From Variovorax paradoxus EPS (lineage in GTDB: Bacteria; Pseudomonadota; Gammaproteobacteria; Burkholderiales; Burkholderiaceae_C): 64,000 nucleotides of DNA. Each line of letters begins with the position of its first letter. Within the stretch, counting starts at the first letter, position 1. The notes beneath the pieces were generated by a model. It was not told the origin of the DNA, searched no databases, and saw only the letters and a list, made by a program, of their open reading frames with translations. The position numbers and the translations under genes are program-made. The DNA lies in assembly GCF_000184745.1 (NCBI RefSeq), contig NC_014931.1, positions 3,348,001 to 3,412,000 of the forward strand. Direction: 5' to 3'. Of this stretch, positions 1 through 7,165 are shown one piece after another.

Positions 1-1278
1 GGGCGCGCTGGCCTGTGCGGCCATCTTGGCCAGCAGCTTGATGAGGTCGGCGGCCAGCTTGTCGGTCTCGCGGCTGGCGGTGCCGTTGCCGATGGCGATG
101 AGGTTCACGCCGTGCTTGGCGCAGAGCTTGCCGAGGGTGTGGAGCGACCCTTCCCAGTCCTTGCGCGGCTCGTGCGGGAACACGGTGGCGGTCTCGACCA
201 GCTTGCCGGTGGCATCGACCACGGCGACCTTCACGCCGGTGCGGATGCCGGGGTCCAGGCCCATCACGACGCGCGGGCCGGCGGGTGCGGCCAGCAGCAG
301 GTCGCGCAGGTTGTCGGCGAAGACCTTGATGGCGACCTTTTCGGCCTCTTCGCGCAGGCGGGTGAACAGGTCGCGCTCGGTGGACAGCGCCAGCTTCACG
401 CGCCAGGTCCAGGCCACGCACTTGCGCAGCAGGTCGTCGGCCGGGCGGCCCGCGTGGCTCCAGCCCAGGTGCAGCGCAATCTTGCCCTCGGCGATGCTGG
501 GCTTGCCCGGCTCGGGCTCCACGGGCAGCACCAGCTTGGCATCGAGGATGTCGAGCGCGCGGCCGCGGAACACGGCCAATGCGCGGTGCGACGGCACGCG
601 GCCGATGGGCTCGTCGTACTCGAAGTAGTCGCGGAACTTGGCGATGTCGGCGTTGTTTTCGTCCTTGCCGGCCATGAGGCTGGACTTGAGCAGGCCCTCG
701 GCCCAGAGCCATTCGCGCAGGCGCTGCACAAGAACGGCGTCTTCGGCCCAGCGCTCGGAAAGGATGTCGCGCACGCCATCGAGCACGAGCGGCACGGTGG
801 AGAAATCGGGGCCCGGCTTGCCGTCGTCCAGCGTGGTGGCGGGCTGCAGAAAGGCCTTGGCTTCGACGGCCGGGTCCAGCGTGGGGTCGGCCAGCAGCTT
901 GTCGGCGAGCGGCTCGATGCCGAATTCGCGGGCGATCTGGCCCTTGGTGCGGCGCTTCTGCTTGAACGGCAGGTACAGGTCTTCGAGTTCCTGCTTGGTG
1001 GGCGCGAATTCGATCGCGGCGCGCAGCTGGGGGGTGAGCTTGCCCTGTTCGTCGATGGCTTTGAGCACCGCCACGCGGCGGTCTTCGAGTTCGCGCAGGT
1101 AGGAAAGACGGGCTTCGAGTTCGCGCAGCTGGATGTCGTCGAGGCCGCCGGTCACTTCCTTGCGGTAACGGGCGATGAAAGGAACCGTGGCGCCTTCGTC
1201 GAGCAGTTCGACGGCGGCCTTCACCTGGTGCTCGCCGACCTTGATTTCAGTGGCGAGCTGGCGAATGATTTTCTGCAT
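1..1278 (-). CDS. tex: Tex-family transcription accessory protein (N-terminal part)
   Basis: The visible 426 residues run from an ATG at 1278 leftwards off the window edge. The protein opens MQKIIRQLATEI and continues with the motifs VPFIARYRKE, DLYLPFKQKRRTK and, near the edge, GLDPGIRTG, which marks the YqgF/RNase H-like fold of Tex. Family members are about 770-800 residues, so the helix-hairpin-helix and S1 RNA-binding domains should lie beyond base 1. Tex/Spt6-like proteins bind nucleic acid and associate with RNA polymerase in the cytoplasm. The reading frame is open to the edge with no disruption. No strong ribosome-binding site is visible before the ATG. The identification rests on motifs along the whole visible length and is secure; cellular role is from family knowledge. 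Confidence 0.93.
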   Translation of the reverse strand, partial: MQKIIRQLATEIKVGEHQVKAAVELLDEGATVPFIARYRKEVTGGLDDIQLRELEARLSYLRELEDRRVAVLKAIDEQGKLTPQLRAAIEFAPTKQELEDLYLPFKQKRRTKGQIAREFGIEPLADKLLADPTLDPAVEAKAFLQPATTLDDGKPGPDFSTVPLVLDGVRDILSERWAEDAVLVQRLREWLWAEGLLKSSLMAGKDENNADIAKFRDYFEYDEPIGRVPSHRALAVFRGRALDILDAKLVLPVEPEPGKPSIAEGKIALHLGWSHAGRPADDLLRKCVAWTWRVKLALSTERDLFTRLREEAEKVAIKVFADNLRDLLLAAPAGPRVVMGLDPGIRTGVKVAVVDATGKLVETATVFPHEPRKDWEGSLHTLGKLCAKHGVNLIAIGNGTASRETDKLAADLIKLLAKMAAQASAP

Positions 1279-1358
1279 GTCTTGAGCGCATCCCGGGCAA
1301 AGCGCGGAAGTTTGCCATAGGCGCGGACGGGCTCCGGCGGCAGCGGCCCCGCGCGTTG

Positions 1359-2351
1359 TTACAGGCTGCTCGCAGTGTCCAGCCCCGCGCTGGCCGGCGC
1401 GGCTTCGGCGTCCGACACCACGAGGCGCACGCGCAGCCCGTGCGGCTCGGTGTCCATGACGGCCAGCTCGCCGCCCAGCGCATCGGCCCGCGCACGCATG
1501 CTGCGAAGCCCCTTGCCCAGTTGCTCCAGCGGCATGGGCGCCGATGCCTGGAGGCCGCGGCCGTTGTCCTGCACTTCGAGCACGAGCCCGCGCGCGCGTC
1601 CCAGCGGGCCGAAGCGCACCTCGACGATGCTCGCGTGGGAGTGGCGCAGCACATTCGACAGGGCCTCTTGCGCGATCCGGCAGATCTGCATCGCGGATTC
1701 GGCGGACAGCGTGCGGGCGAGCGGCACGTCCTGCACATGCCACACGAGGCCGATGCCCAGCCGGTCGAACGCTGGCTGCAGCCGGTAGCGCAGGTGGGCC
1801 AGCCGCTCGACGATGGTGGCCGAGGCCTCGTCGTCCAGGGAATCGACGGTCATCTGCAGTTCGAGCAGGCAGGCCTGCAGCGCCCTCGACAGCTCGCTGG
1901 GCTCGGCCGCGCGCGGGTCCTGGCTGGCCAGGAGCGCCATCAGCCGGGAGCCGACGCCGTCATGCAGGTCACTGGCGATGCGGCGCCGCTCGGCCAGCAC
2001 CGCCTGCACCTGCCGGAATCGCGCGACGCGGCGGCGCGAGAGATACCAGATGCCCAGGATCATTCCGAGCACGGCCACGTTGACGCCCTGCAGCGCCCAG
2101 AACGCGAGCGGGATGTCGTTGATCTCCACAGACATCGCCGAGGTGGCCCGCAGCACCTGCCCTGTTACCGGCGTGAGGTGCAGCGCACCGGCCAGCGCGG
2201 CCCACAGCAGCATCCGGCGGCGCGAGGCGCGGGGCCAGAGCCAGGCCAGGAGCGCGGACCATGCGGCGATCGAGAGCCACACGAACTGGTCTTCGAGGTA
2301 ATGCGGTAACTGGGGCACCGAGGACCACATGACCGTATCGACCCGTTGCAT
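1359..2351 (-). CDS. NarL-family membrane sensor histidine kinase
   Basis: A 330-residue protein with three or four hydrophobic segments in the first 105 residues, then a HisKA_3 dimerisation block with the motif RIASDLHDGVGSRL (phospho-acceptor His130). A C-terminal HATPase domain shows VQDNGRGL and GKGLRSMRARADALGGEL. This is the layout of NarX/DesK-type kinases with an integral-membrane input domain rather than a periplasmic sensor loop. It lies 22 bases downstream of the response regulator gene on the same strand, so the two are almost certainly one transcript and a cognate pair. Initiation is uncertain: ATG at 2351 or at 2327 (MWSSVPQ), neither with a strong ribosome-binding site. The signal sensed cannot be read from the sequence. 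The adjacent divergent genes code for secreted low-complexity proteins, which makes surface structure a plausible output. Confidence 0.9.
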   Translation of the reverse strand: MQRVDTVMWSSVPQLPHYLEDQFVWLSIAAWSALLAWLWPRASRRRMLLWAALAGALHLTPVTGQVLRATSAMSVEINDIPLAFWALQGVNVAVLGMILGIWYLSRRRVARFRQVQAVLAERRRIASDLHDGVGSRLMALLASQDPRAAEPSELSRALQACLLELQMTVDSLDDEASATIVERLAHLRYRLQPAFDRLGIGLVWHVQDVPLARTLSAESAMQICRIAQEALSNVLRHSHASIVEVRFGPLGRARGLVLEVQDNGRGLQASAPMPLEQLGKGLRSMRARADALGGELAVMDTEPHGLRVRLVVSDAEAAPASAGLDTASSL

Positions 2352-2373
2352 ACCGTTGTGGGTTGCAACGGTG

Positions 2374-3168
2374 TCAGAGGAGTCCCCTGTGCGAGGCGAA
2401 GCTCACCGCCTGGGCACGGGTGTGCGCGTGCAGTTTGCGGTAGATGTTCTTCACGTGGGCGTTGACCGTTTGCGCGCTGATGGTGAGCTGCAATGCGATC
2501 TCTTCGGTCACATACCCAGTGGCTACAAGTCGCAACACTTCGCGCTCCCGTGCGGACAGCGCGGCCTTGGTCTCGGGCGGGCGCACCGGGCTCTGGTTGC
2601 TGCGCTGGTGGTCCAGGTGCACGAGCAGGCGTCGCGCGAGCCGCGGCGTGATGGCGGCGCCCCCGTTGACCACTTGCAGCACGGCCTGCGCATAGCTCTG
2701 GAACCATGCGTTCTTCACCAGGAAACCGGAGGCGCCGAGTTCGAAGGCGTGCAGCACCTGGGGTTCGTCCTCGATGGCCGAGATGACGATGATTTCGGCG
2801 GCACTGCGGTGTTTCTTGGCTTCTTCGATCAGCTCGAAGCCGCTGCCGTCTCCCAGGCGAATGTCGACCATGAGCACGTCGAATTCATGCTGCATCAGGA
2901 GGCGCCGCCCTTCGCGCAGGCTGCCGGCCTGGCCTTCGAGCTGGATGCGCAGGTCGCCGAGCAGTTCCTGTGCGATGACGCGTCTGACAAAGGGGTCGTC
3001 GTCGACCAGCACGACGCGCACCGGCTTGGTCTGTTGGCCCGTCAGATAGTCGGGCCAGGGCAGCGAGTCGGCAGAGGGGGCAAGCAGCCCGCCGAACTGG
3101 CCAGGATTCGAGAAATTCCTAGCGCTCGCGTTGACCTCTGTCAACGAAATGTCAAGCTCATTTTCCAT
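2374..3168 (-). CDS. NarL/FixJ-family response regulator
   Basis: A 264-residue regulator with an unusual leader of about 48 residues before the receiver domain. The acidic triad starts at Asp56-58, the phospho-acceptor is Asp102 (LMVDIRLGDG), and the switch residues are Ser130 and Lys152. A LuxR-type helix-turn-helix follows at about 204-258 (LSAREREVLRLVATG, then TVNAHVKNIYRKL). It is the first gene of the pair with the histidine kinase. The ATG at 3168 is preceded by AGGGGAT, a good ribosome-binding site. It is transcribed away from the secreted-protein genes starting at 3551, and the 382-base AT-richer region between them is the natural place for its own control and for control of those genes; that link is inference. 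Family and domain assignment are secure. Confidence 0.92.
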   Translation of the reverse strand: MENELDISLTEVNASARNFSNPGQFGGLLAPSADSLPWPDYLTGQQTKPVRVVLVDDDPFVRRVIAQELLGDLRIQLEGQAGSLREGRRLLMQHEFDVLMVDIRLGDGSGFELIEEAKKHRSAAEIIVISAIEDEPQVLHAFELGASGFLVKNAWFQSYAQAVLQVVNGGAAITPRLARRLLVHLDHQRSNQSPVRPPETKAALSAREREVLRLVATGYVTEEIALQLTISAQTVNAHVKNIYRKLHAHTRAQAVSFASHRGLL

Positions 3169-3550
3169 TTCTATCCCCTAGTGACAAAAACTACCGCTTG
3201 TTCGTGAGCAAAAGTTAATTCATTTCTACTCAAATTTTGCCTTGAAGCTTTTTTGATTACTTTAGTTTCGTCTTGTTGCATCCCAGGACTAATGTGTACT
3301 AAAGGCGTAGGTTCGACGAGGGCCGCCATGCGGAAAGGGACCCATTGGCGGGGCCTCCGCACCCTCCCCTCCCATTGCTTTCGCCATAGCCTCACATTAC
3401 CCACCACAGGGCATTTTTAGATTCCTTCTCGACGCTGAAACTGCATCCCGGTCGCAACGGAAACATTCACTCCGCGCTCGCTGACCGTTGGCTGATGGCC
3501 GGATACGCCGGCGATCGGGTTCGTTTCAACACTATCGAGGAAGCATCATC
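3169..3550. other. Intergenic control region between two-component system and secreted-protein genes
   Basis: This 382-base stretch has no gene. It is visibly richer in A and T than its surroundings between about 3170 and 3300, with runs such as AATTCATTT and CTTTTTTGATTAC, as expected of a divergent promoter region. I could not assign convincing -35/-10 pairs or a repeat that would serve as a response-regulator box. Confidence 0.5.
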
Positions 3551-4240
3551 ATGAAGAAGACTCTCATCACGGCAGCCGTGGTCCTGCTTGCAGGCGTGGC
3601 CTCGGCAACCAGCACCACGGCGCTGGCCGTCACCAACACGAGCACCGGTTCTTCCAGCTCGGCAGGGTCGACGGCAGCGAGCTCCGGCACCGGCAGCGCA
3701 TTGAGCTACAACGCAGCCACTTCCAGCTCGGCGGCCACGGCCAATGCAGCAGGCGGCGCGATCAGCATTCCGGGTCTGCGTGTCGGTGGTGCAACAGCCA
3801 GCGGCTCGGCAACCACCCAAGGCCGCGTGACCAGTGTTGCCGCGACGACCGGCAACGGCGCAGCCCTCGGCGGTGCCAATGCCTCGGCCAATGCAGGCTC
3901 GTCCGCCGGTGCCAACTACTCCGCGGGCGGCCCGAACCAGGTGAGCGGCGCGGCAGGCGGCACCGCAAGCTCCACCACCAACAACACGGCTGCCACCGCA
4001 GCCGGTCCTGGCGGCGGTCTGGCAGTGGTGACGCGCACCTCGGGCACCACGTCGGGCTACAACGCCTCGTCGGGCGCCATCAACGGCTTCGTCAACGGCA
4101 CGACCACCTCCGCGACGGCGGGCTCGGCCGGCGGCTCCTTCGGCGTGACCAACTTCGCGTTCGGCAATGCGGGCGGCCTCAGCAATGGCGGCGGCACCGG
4201 CGGCACCGCGGGCGCCGGCTCCGTCGCATCGGCTCCCTGA
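3551..4240 (+). CDS. Secreted Ala/Ser/Gly/Thr-rich low-complexity protein
   Basis: I do not recognise a named family. The 229-residue product starts at ATG 3551, eight bases after a GAGGAAG ribosome-binding site; the frame is open upstream but the longer version would destroy the signal peptide. The N-terminus MKKTLITAAVVLLAGVASA is a classical Sec signal peptide. The mature part is almost entirely Ala, Ser, Gly, Thr and Asn, has no cysteine and few charges, and contains short Ser/Ala blocks and Gly/Asn stretches towards the C-terminus. Such composition suits a surface fibre, matrix or amyloid-like polymer, but no known repeat (curlin, Fap, RTX) can be aligned by eye. It is the first gene of a three-gene cluster divergent from a two-component system. 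A strong hairpin follows the stop, which could give this first message higher abundance than its neighbours. Confidence 0.75.
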   Translation: MKKTLITAAVVLLAGVASATSTTALAVTNTSTGSSSSAGSTAASSGTGSALSYNAATSSSAATANAAGGAISIPGLRVGGATASGSATTQGRVTSVAATTGNGAALGGANASANAGSSAGANYSAGGPNQVSGAAGGTASSTTNNTAATAAGPGGGLAVVTRTSGTTSGYNASSGAINGFVNGTTTSATAGSAGGSFGVTNFAFGNAGGLSNGGGTGGTAGAGSVASAP

Positions 4241-4272
4241 ACGGGGCATGCCACGGTTGTTGGACCAGAAAT

Positions 4273-4295
4273 GGGGAGGGGCACGCCCCCTCCCC
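4273..4295 (+). terminator. Intercistronic GC-rich hairpin
   Basis: A perfect nine-pair stem, GGGGAGGGG with CCCCTCCCC, around a five-base loop lies between the first and second secreted-protein genes. No run of T follows directly (CGGCTTTC), so it may be an mRNA-stabilising or partial-termination element. It stands only 22 bases before the next start codon. Confidence 0.5.
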
Positions 4296-4317
4296 CGGCT
4301 TTCAAAGGAGTGAGAAC

Positions 4318-5259
4318 ATGAAGAAACTGATTGTCCTGACCTTGATGGGCTTGTCCGCGGGCGGCGCTTACGCGCAGACGGCGGGCGGCGCCAACAACCA
4401 GTCATCGAGTTCGGCTACCACATCGGCGCAGGGCAACACCCAGGCCGTTAACTTCAACAGCAACACGCCGGCGGACACCACCACCCGCTCGACGCTGAGC
4501 AGCAACCAGAACATCAACAACACAGGTGCCACGACCAGCACGGTGGACTACCAGGGCAGCTACACGATCAAGAACGTGCCCTCGGTCAACGGGCCCAACC
4601 TGACCACCAGCAACGACACCTGCATGGGCAGCACGAGCGCCAGCGCGAACGGCCCGGGCGTCGGCATCAGCTTCGGCACCACCTGGACGGACGAGCACTG
4701 CAAGCGCCTGAAGATGAGCCGCGAGCTCTGGAACAAGGGCATGAAGGCGGCGTCGCTCGCGATGGACTGCATGGACTCCGCCGCCATGGCCGCGCTGGAG
4801 ATGACCGGCACGAAGTGCCCGCAGTCCATGACCGCCGCGGAGCGCGTGAGCGCATTCGGGCCGTATGCCTCGCCGGCGAACGCCGCCGCGCAGGTGGTCG
4901 GCCAGCCGGTCGCCGCGATGACGCCACCCATGGCGCCCATGCAGCCCATCGCGGTGTCGGTGCAGCCGATGCAGCCGCCGCAGGCGGTGGCCATTGCGCC
5001 GCAGGTGGCTTCGGTGCCCCCTCCCACGTCGACATCCACGTCGACGTCGGCGCCGCCGCCGCTGCCATTGCCGCAGGCTCCCCTCGTCGAAGCGGCGCCC
5101 GTGCCGCAAGCGACGGCTCCGATGCAACCGGCGCAGCCCGCGCAGGAAGAGCCGCAGCAGGCCGCGGTGACCATGCCGGTCGAGCCCGCCGGCGCCGTGG
5201 CCGTCGAGCCCATCGGCGAGATCGCGTCGCTTCCGCAAGCGGACGCCGTCTCGCAATGA
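4318..5259 (+). CDS. Secreted protein: Asn/Ser/Thr-rich region, four-Cys domain, Pro/Ala/Gln tail
   Basis: No family name is claimed. The 313-residue product begins at ATG 4318, preceded by AAAGGAG. A signal peptide (MKKLIVLTLMGLSAGGAYAQ) is followed by an Asn/Ser/Thr-rich stretch to about residue 85. A compact region at about 95-170 holds four cysteines with the motif NDTCMGSTSA, a Gly-rich strand, then DEHCKRL and a helix ending LAMDCMD, and finally TKCPQS. From about residue 190 the chain is Pro, Ala, Gln and Val rich with Met-Gln-Pro repeats and a short run of alternating Ser-Thr, reminiscent of a cell-wall-spanning linker. The order, a low-complexity head, a disulphide-capable core and a flexible tail, suggests an anchoring or assembly partner of the protein coded just upstream. 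That role is inferred only from layout. Proteins with a similar CMGS-centred core exist, by my recollection, in some phage and plasmid genes. Confidence 0.72.
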   Translation: MKKLIVLTLMGLSAGGAYAQTAGGANNQSSSSATTSAQGNTQAVNFNSNTPADTTTRSTLSSNQNINNTGATTSTVDYQGSYTIKNVPSVNGPNLTTSNDTCMGSTSASANGPGVGISFGTTWTDEHCKRLKMSRELWNKGMKAASLAMDCMDSAAMAALEMTGTKCPQSMTAAERVSAFGPYASPANAAAQVVGQPVAAMTPPMAPMQPIAVSVQPMQPPQAVAIAPQVASVPPPTSTSTSTSAPPPLPLPQAPLVEAAPVPQATAPMQPAQPAQEEPQQAAVTMPVEPAGAVAVEPIGEIASLPQADAVSQ

Positions 5260-5272
5260 CAGCCCGGAGCCC

Positions 5273-5596
5273 ATGATGACCAGGACCGTCTTCCTCTGGA
5301 TCGCGGCTTGCTGTGTGGCTTCGGCCTCCGCGGGCCCTGTCGTTCCCAACCTGCGCATCGAACGGGTGACCTTCGGCAGCGGCCTGCAGAACGCCAGCGG
5401 CACCGACAACGCCGAGCCGGTCGGCGACCTCGGCGTGTGGCACGTGCCGCAGTACCTGCCCGGCTATCCGACGTCGGCGACCATCTGGCCGCGCGTGGTC
5501 GTGATCCAGTGCGCCAACGAGCTGTGCTCGGGCTACGAGGTCACGCCCGAGCTGGGGCGCGGCGAATACCTGTTCTTCCGGCCGGCGCGGAAGTAG
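5273..5596 (+). CDS. Small secreted protein of unknown function
   Basis: A 107-residue product starting with tandem ATGs at 5273 and 5276, 13 bases after the previous stop, so probably co-transcribed. The leader MMTRTVFLWIAACCVASASA is a signal peptide. Its two adjacent cysteines do not form a good lipobox, so a soluble periplasmic or surface location is likelier than a lipoprotein. The mature part is ordinary in composition, with the motif VWHVPQYLPGYPTSATIWP and two later cysteines (VIQCANELCSGY) that could form a disulphide. It is the last gene before a strong terminator, so it closes the three-gene secreted cluster. I do not recognise the fold; a chaperone or cap for the two low-complexity partners would fit its place and size, but nothing in the sequence proves it. 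Confidence 0.72.
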   Translation: MMTRTVFLWIAACCVASASAGPVVPNLRIERVTFGSGLQNASGTDNAEPVGDLGVWHVPQYLPGYPTSATIWPRVVVIQCANELCSGYEVTPELGRGEYLFFRPARK

Positions 5597-5618
5597 CAGG
5601 GCTCGAGCAGTTGCAAGC

Positions 5619-5643
5619 GCGGCCGGGTCGTCCCGGCCGCTTT
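5619..5643 (+). terminator. Rho-independent terminator of the secreted-protein cluster
   Basis: A perfect nine-pair GC stem (5619-5627 with 5632-5640) around a TCGT loop is followed at once by TTT. It lies 23 bases after the last stop codon of the cluster. Confidence 0.7.
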
Positions 5644-5660
5644 GCCGTGCGGCACCATTT

Positions 5661-5700
5661 TTACCCGGGTTATATTGCGTTTTATATTTCACCCGGGTAA
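5661..5700 (+). promoter_or_regulatory. Twin ACCCGGGT palindromes, probable MarR operator
   Basis: The eight-base palindrome ACCCGGGT occurs at 5663-5670 and 5691-5698, 28 bases centre to centre. Each has an AT-rich wing (TTATATT after the first, AATATC after the second), so both fit a wider TATTACCCGGGTAATA-like dyad with one degenerate half. They end 12 bases before the GIY-YIG start codon and so would cover its promoter. The MarR-like gene in the same operon is the obvious candidate ligand; that is inference. Confidence 0.6.
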
Positions 5701-5710
5701 TATCAACGGC

Positions 5711-6076
5711 ATGAACATGCCACAAGAGACGCGGCGCGCCCTCGTCAGGAAATACAAGGAAACGGTGCTCCCCGCGGGCGTCTTCGTCATCCGCAACACG
5801 CTGAACGGCCGCGTCTATGTGTCCGGCAGCCTCGATGTCGAAGGCGCGATGAACCGGGCTCGCTTCGAGCTGGGCCTGCGTTCGCACCGCAACAAGGCGC
5901 TGGTGCGCGACTGGATCGCCCACGGCGCCGAGCACTTCAGCTTCGAGGTGATCGACCGCGTGAAGGAGCGCGACGATGACCCTGCCTTCGACCGCGCCGC
6001 CGAGCTCGAGAAACTGCTCGAACTCTGGCGCGAAGAACTCCAGTGCACCGGCGACAAGGGCTACAACACGCCATGA
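5711..6076 (+). CDS. GIY-YIG nuclease-superfamily protein
   Basis: A 121-residue single-domain protein. The degenerate GIY-YIG strands are GVFVIRNTLNGRVYVSG at residues 23-39 (GVF and VYV in place of GIY and YIG), followed by the family's Asn/Arg-rich helix (MNRARFELGL, HRNKALVRDW) and the strand HFSFEVIDRV. The start is taken at ATG 5711; ATG 5717 is also possible. The gene overlaps the following MarR-like gene by ATGA, so the two are translationally coupled. Stand-alone GIY-YIG proteins of this size paired with MarR regulators are common in Burkholderiales. Their substrate is not established, and the altered signature may mean weak or absent nuclease activity. It sits immediately after the twin palindromes described at 5661. 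Confidence 0.8.
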   Translation: MNMPQETRRALVRKYKETVLPAGVFVIRNTLNGRVYVSGSLDVEGAMNRARFELGLRSHRNKALVRDWIAHGAEHFSFEVIDRVKERDDDPAFDRAAELEKLLELWREELQCTGDKGYNTP

Positions 6077-6522
6077 CCGCCGATGCGCTGGATTTCTGCC
6101 TCACCATCAGCCGCGCGCATGCCAACCTGAATCTGAAGCTCCAGGACAACCTGGGCGCCTTCCACGGGCTGGACTACGAGGACTTCAGGCTGCTTCATCT
6201 GTTGCTGCGCTCCGAAGACGGCCGCATGGCGATGCCCGCGCTTTCGCGCGCCTTGGGGTTGCCGATGTCGGCGCTGCTTCGCAAAATGGTCCTGCTCGAA
6301 AAAACAGGACTGGCCGAACGCACGGCCGGCGCGAACGGAGACAGCCGCCAAAACCATCGCGTTGCGGTCCTCCGACCGGGCGGCAGGAAACTGATGCAGG
6401 CCGCGGTCACGACCGTGGAGGCGATCTGCGCCGATGCGGTGAAATCGCTCGACATCGAAAACCTGCCGCAGATCCATGCCGCGCTCCTTGCGCTTTGCCT
6501 CGACGACACACCGAACGCCTGA
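6073..6522 (+). CDS. MarR-like winged-helix transcriptional regulator
   Basis: A 149-residue protein coupled to the GIY-YIG gene by a four-base overlap. The central region reads as a MarR-type winged helix: LDYEDFRLLHLLLRSEDGRMAMPALSRAL, then LPMSALLRKMVLLEKTGLAER as recognition helix and wing approach, then RQNHRVAVLRPGGRKL as the wing and following strand. Helical N- and C-terminal parts would form the dimer interface. The likely target is the pair of ACCCGGGT palindromes in front of its own operon, giving autoregulation; this follows from position and from the palindromic habit of MarR sites. No ligand can be inferred. The stop at 6522 is followed by 67 bases before the next gene, which may have its own promoter. 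Confidence 0.78.
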   Translation: MTADALDFCLTISRAHANLNLKLQDNLGAFHGLDYEDFRLLHLLLRSEDGRMAMPALSRALGLPMSALLRKMVLLEKTGLAERTAGANGDSRQNHRVAVLRPGGRKLMQAAVTTVEAICADAVKSLDIENLPQIHAALLALCLDDTPNA

Positions 6523-6589
6523 GAAGGTGTGAACGAGTAGATTACGGACCTCGTTCGAACGGACCGGAAGAAAAAGCAACCCATTCGAC

Positions 6590-7165
6590 ATGCCATCCGA
6601 TACGCAACCCATTCACCTGATCGTTTTCGCCGGCTTCAAGCGCATCGCCGAAGGAAGCACGGCCGAAGTGCTCGCCCAATTGCGCGAACGCAAGGACGAC
6701 ACGCCCTACCTCATCTTCGACGCGCAGACCGGCGAGTCGCTCGACTTCGATGTGCACAACCAGGCCGGCGTCGTGCCGCATGCGACCGCCGCCGAAGCCC
6801 ATGACGACGCGCCGCGCGGCGTCGGCCGCCCGAAGCTGGGCGTGGTCGCACGCGAAGTCACGCTGCTGCCGCGCCACTGGGACTGGCTCAACCGCCAGCC
6901 CGGCGGTGCCTCGGTGGCGCTGCGGCGGCTGGTGCAGGAGGCGAGCCGCGTCAACGCCGACCGCGACGCCGTGCGCGCCTCGCGCGAAGCCACCTACCGC
7001 TTCATGACCGCGATCGCCGGCGCCCTGCCCGGCTTCGAGGAAGCCACGCGCGCGCTGTTCGCCGGCGAGCGCAACCGCTTCGAGGGTTTCATCGACGCCT
7101 GGCCCGCGGACCTGCGCACCCATCTCCAAAAACTGTCAGCCGCCGGCTGGAGCACCCCTGCATGA
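6590..7165 (+). CDS. DUF2239 family protein
   Basis: A 191-residue cytoplasmic protein with the hallmarks of DUF2239: an N-terminal beta-rich part (IHLIVFAGFKRIAEGS, TPYLIFDAQTGESLDFD), the central GRPKLGVVAREVTLLPRHWDWL block, then a helical LRRLVQEASR part and a C-terminal LFAGERNRFEGFIDAWP. The function of the family is unknown. It overlaps the following MATE exporter by ATGA at 7162-7165, so the two products are made together and may act on the same stress. A near-perfect palindrome, CGTTCGAACG at 6552-6561, lies 28 bases upstream of the start and could be an operator, though it is short enough to be chance. Confidence 0.85.
   Translation: MPSDTQPIHLIVFAGFKRIAEGSTAEVLAQLRERKDDTPYLIFDAQTGESLDFDVHNQAGVVPHATAAEAHDDAPRGVGRPKLGVVAREVTLLPRHWDWLNRQPGGASVALRRLVQEASRVNADRDAVRASREATYRFMTAIAGALPGFEEATRALFAGERNRFEGFIDAWPADLRTHLQKLSAAGWSTPA

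Noticed and set aside
4318..5259. Prophage remnant, because of the CMGS-type cysteine core
   Set aside because: No other phage gene, integrase or attachment site is nearby, and the gene is in a regular cluster with signal peptides and a terminator.
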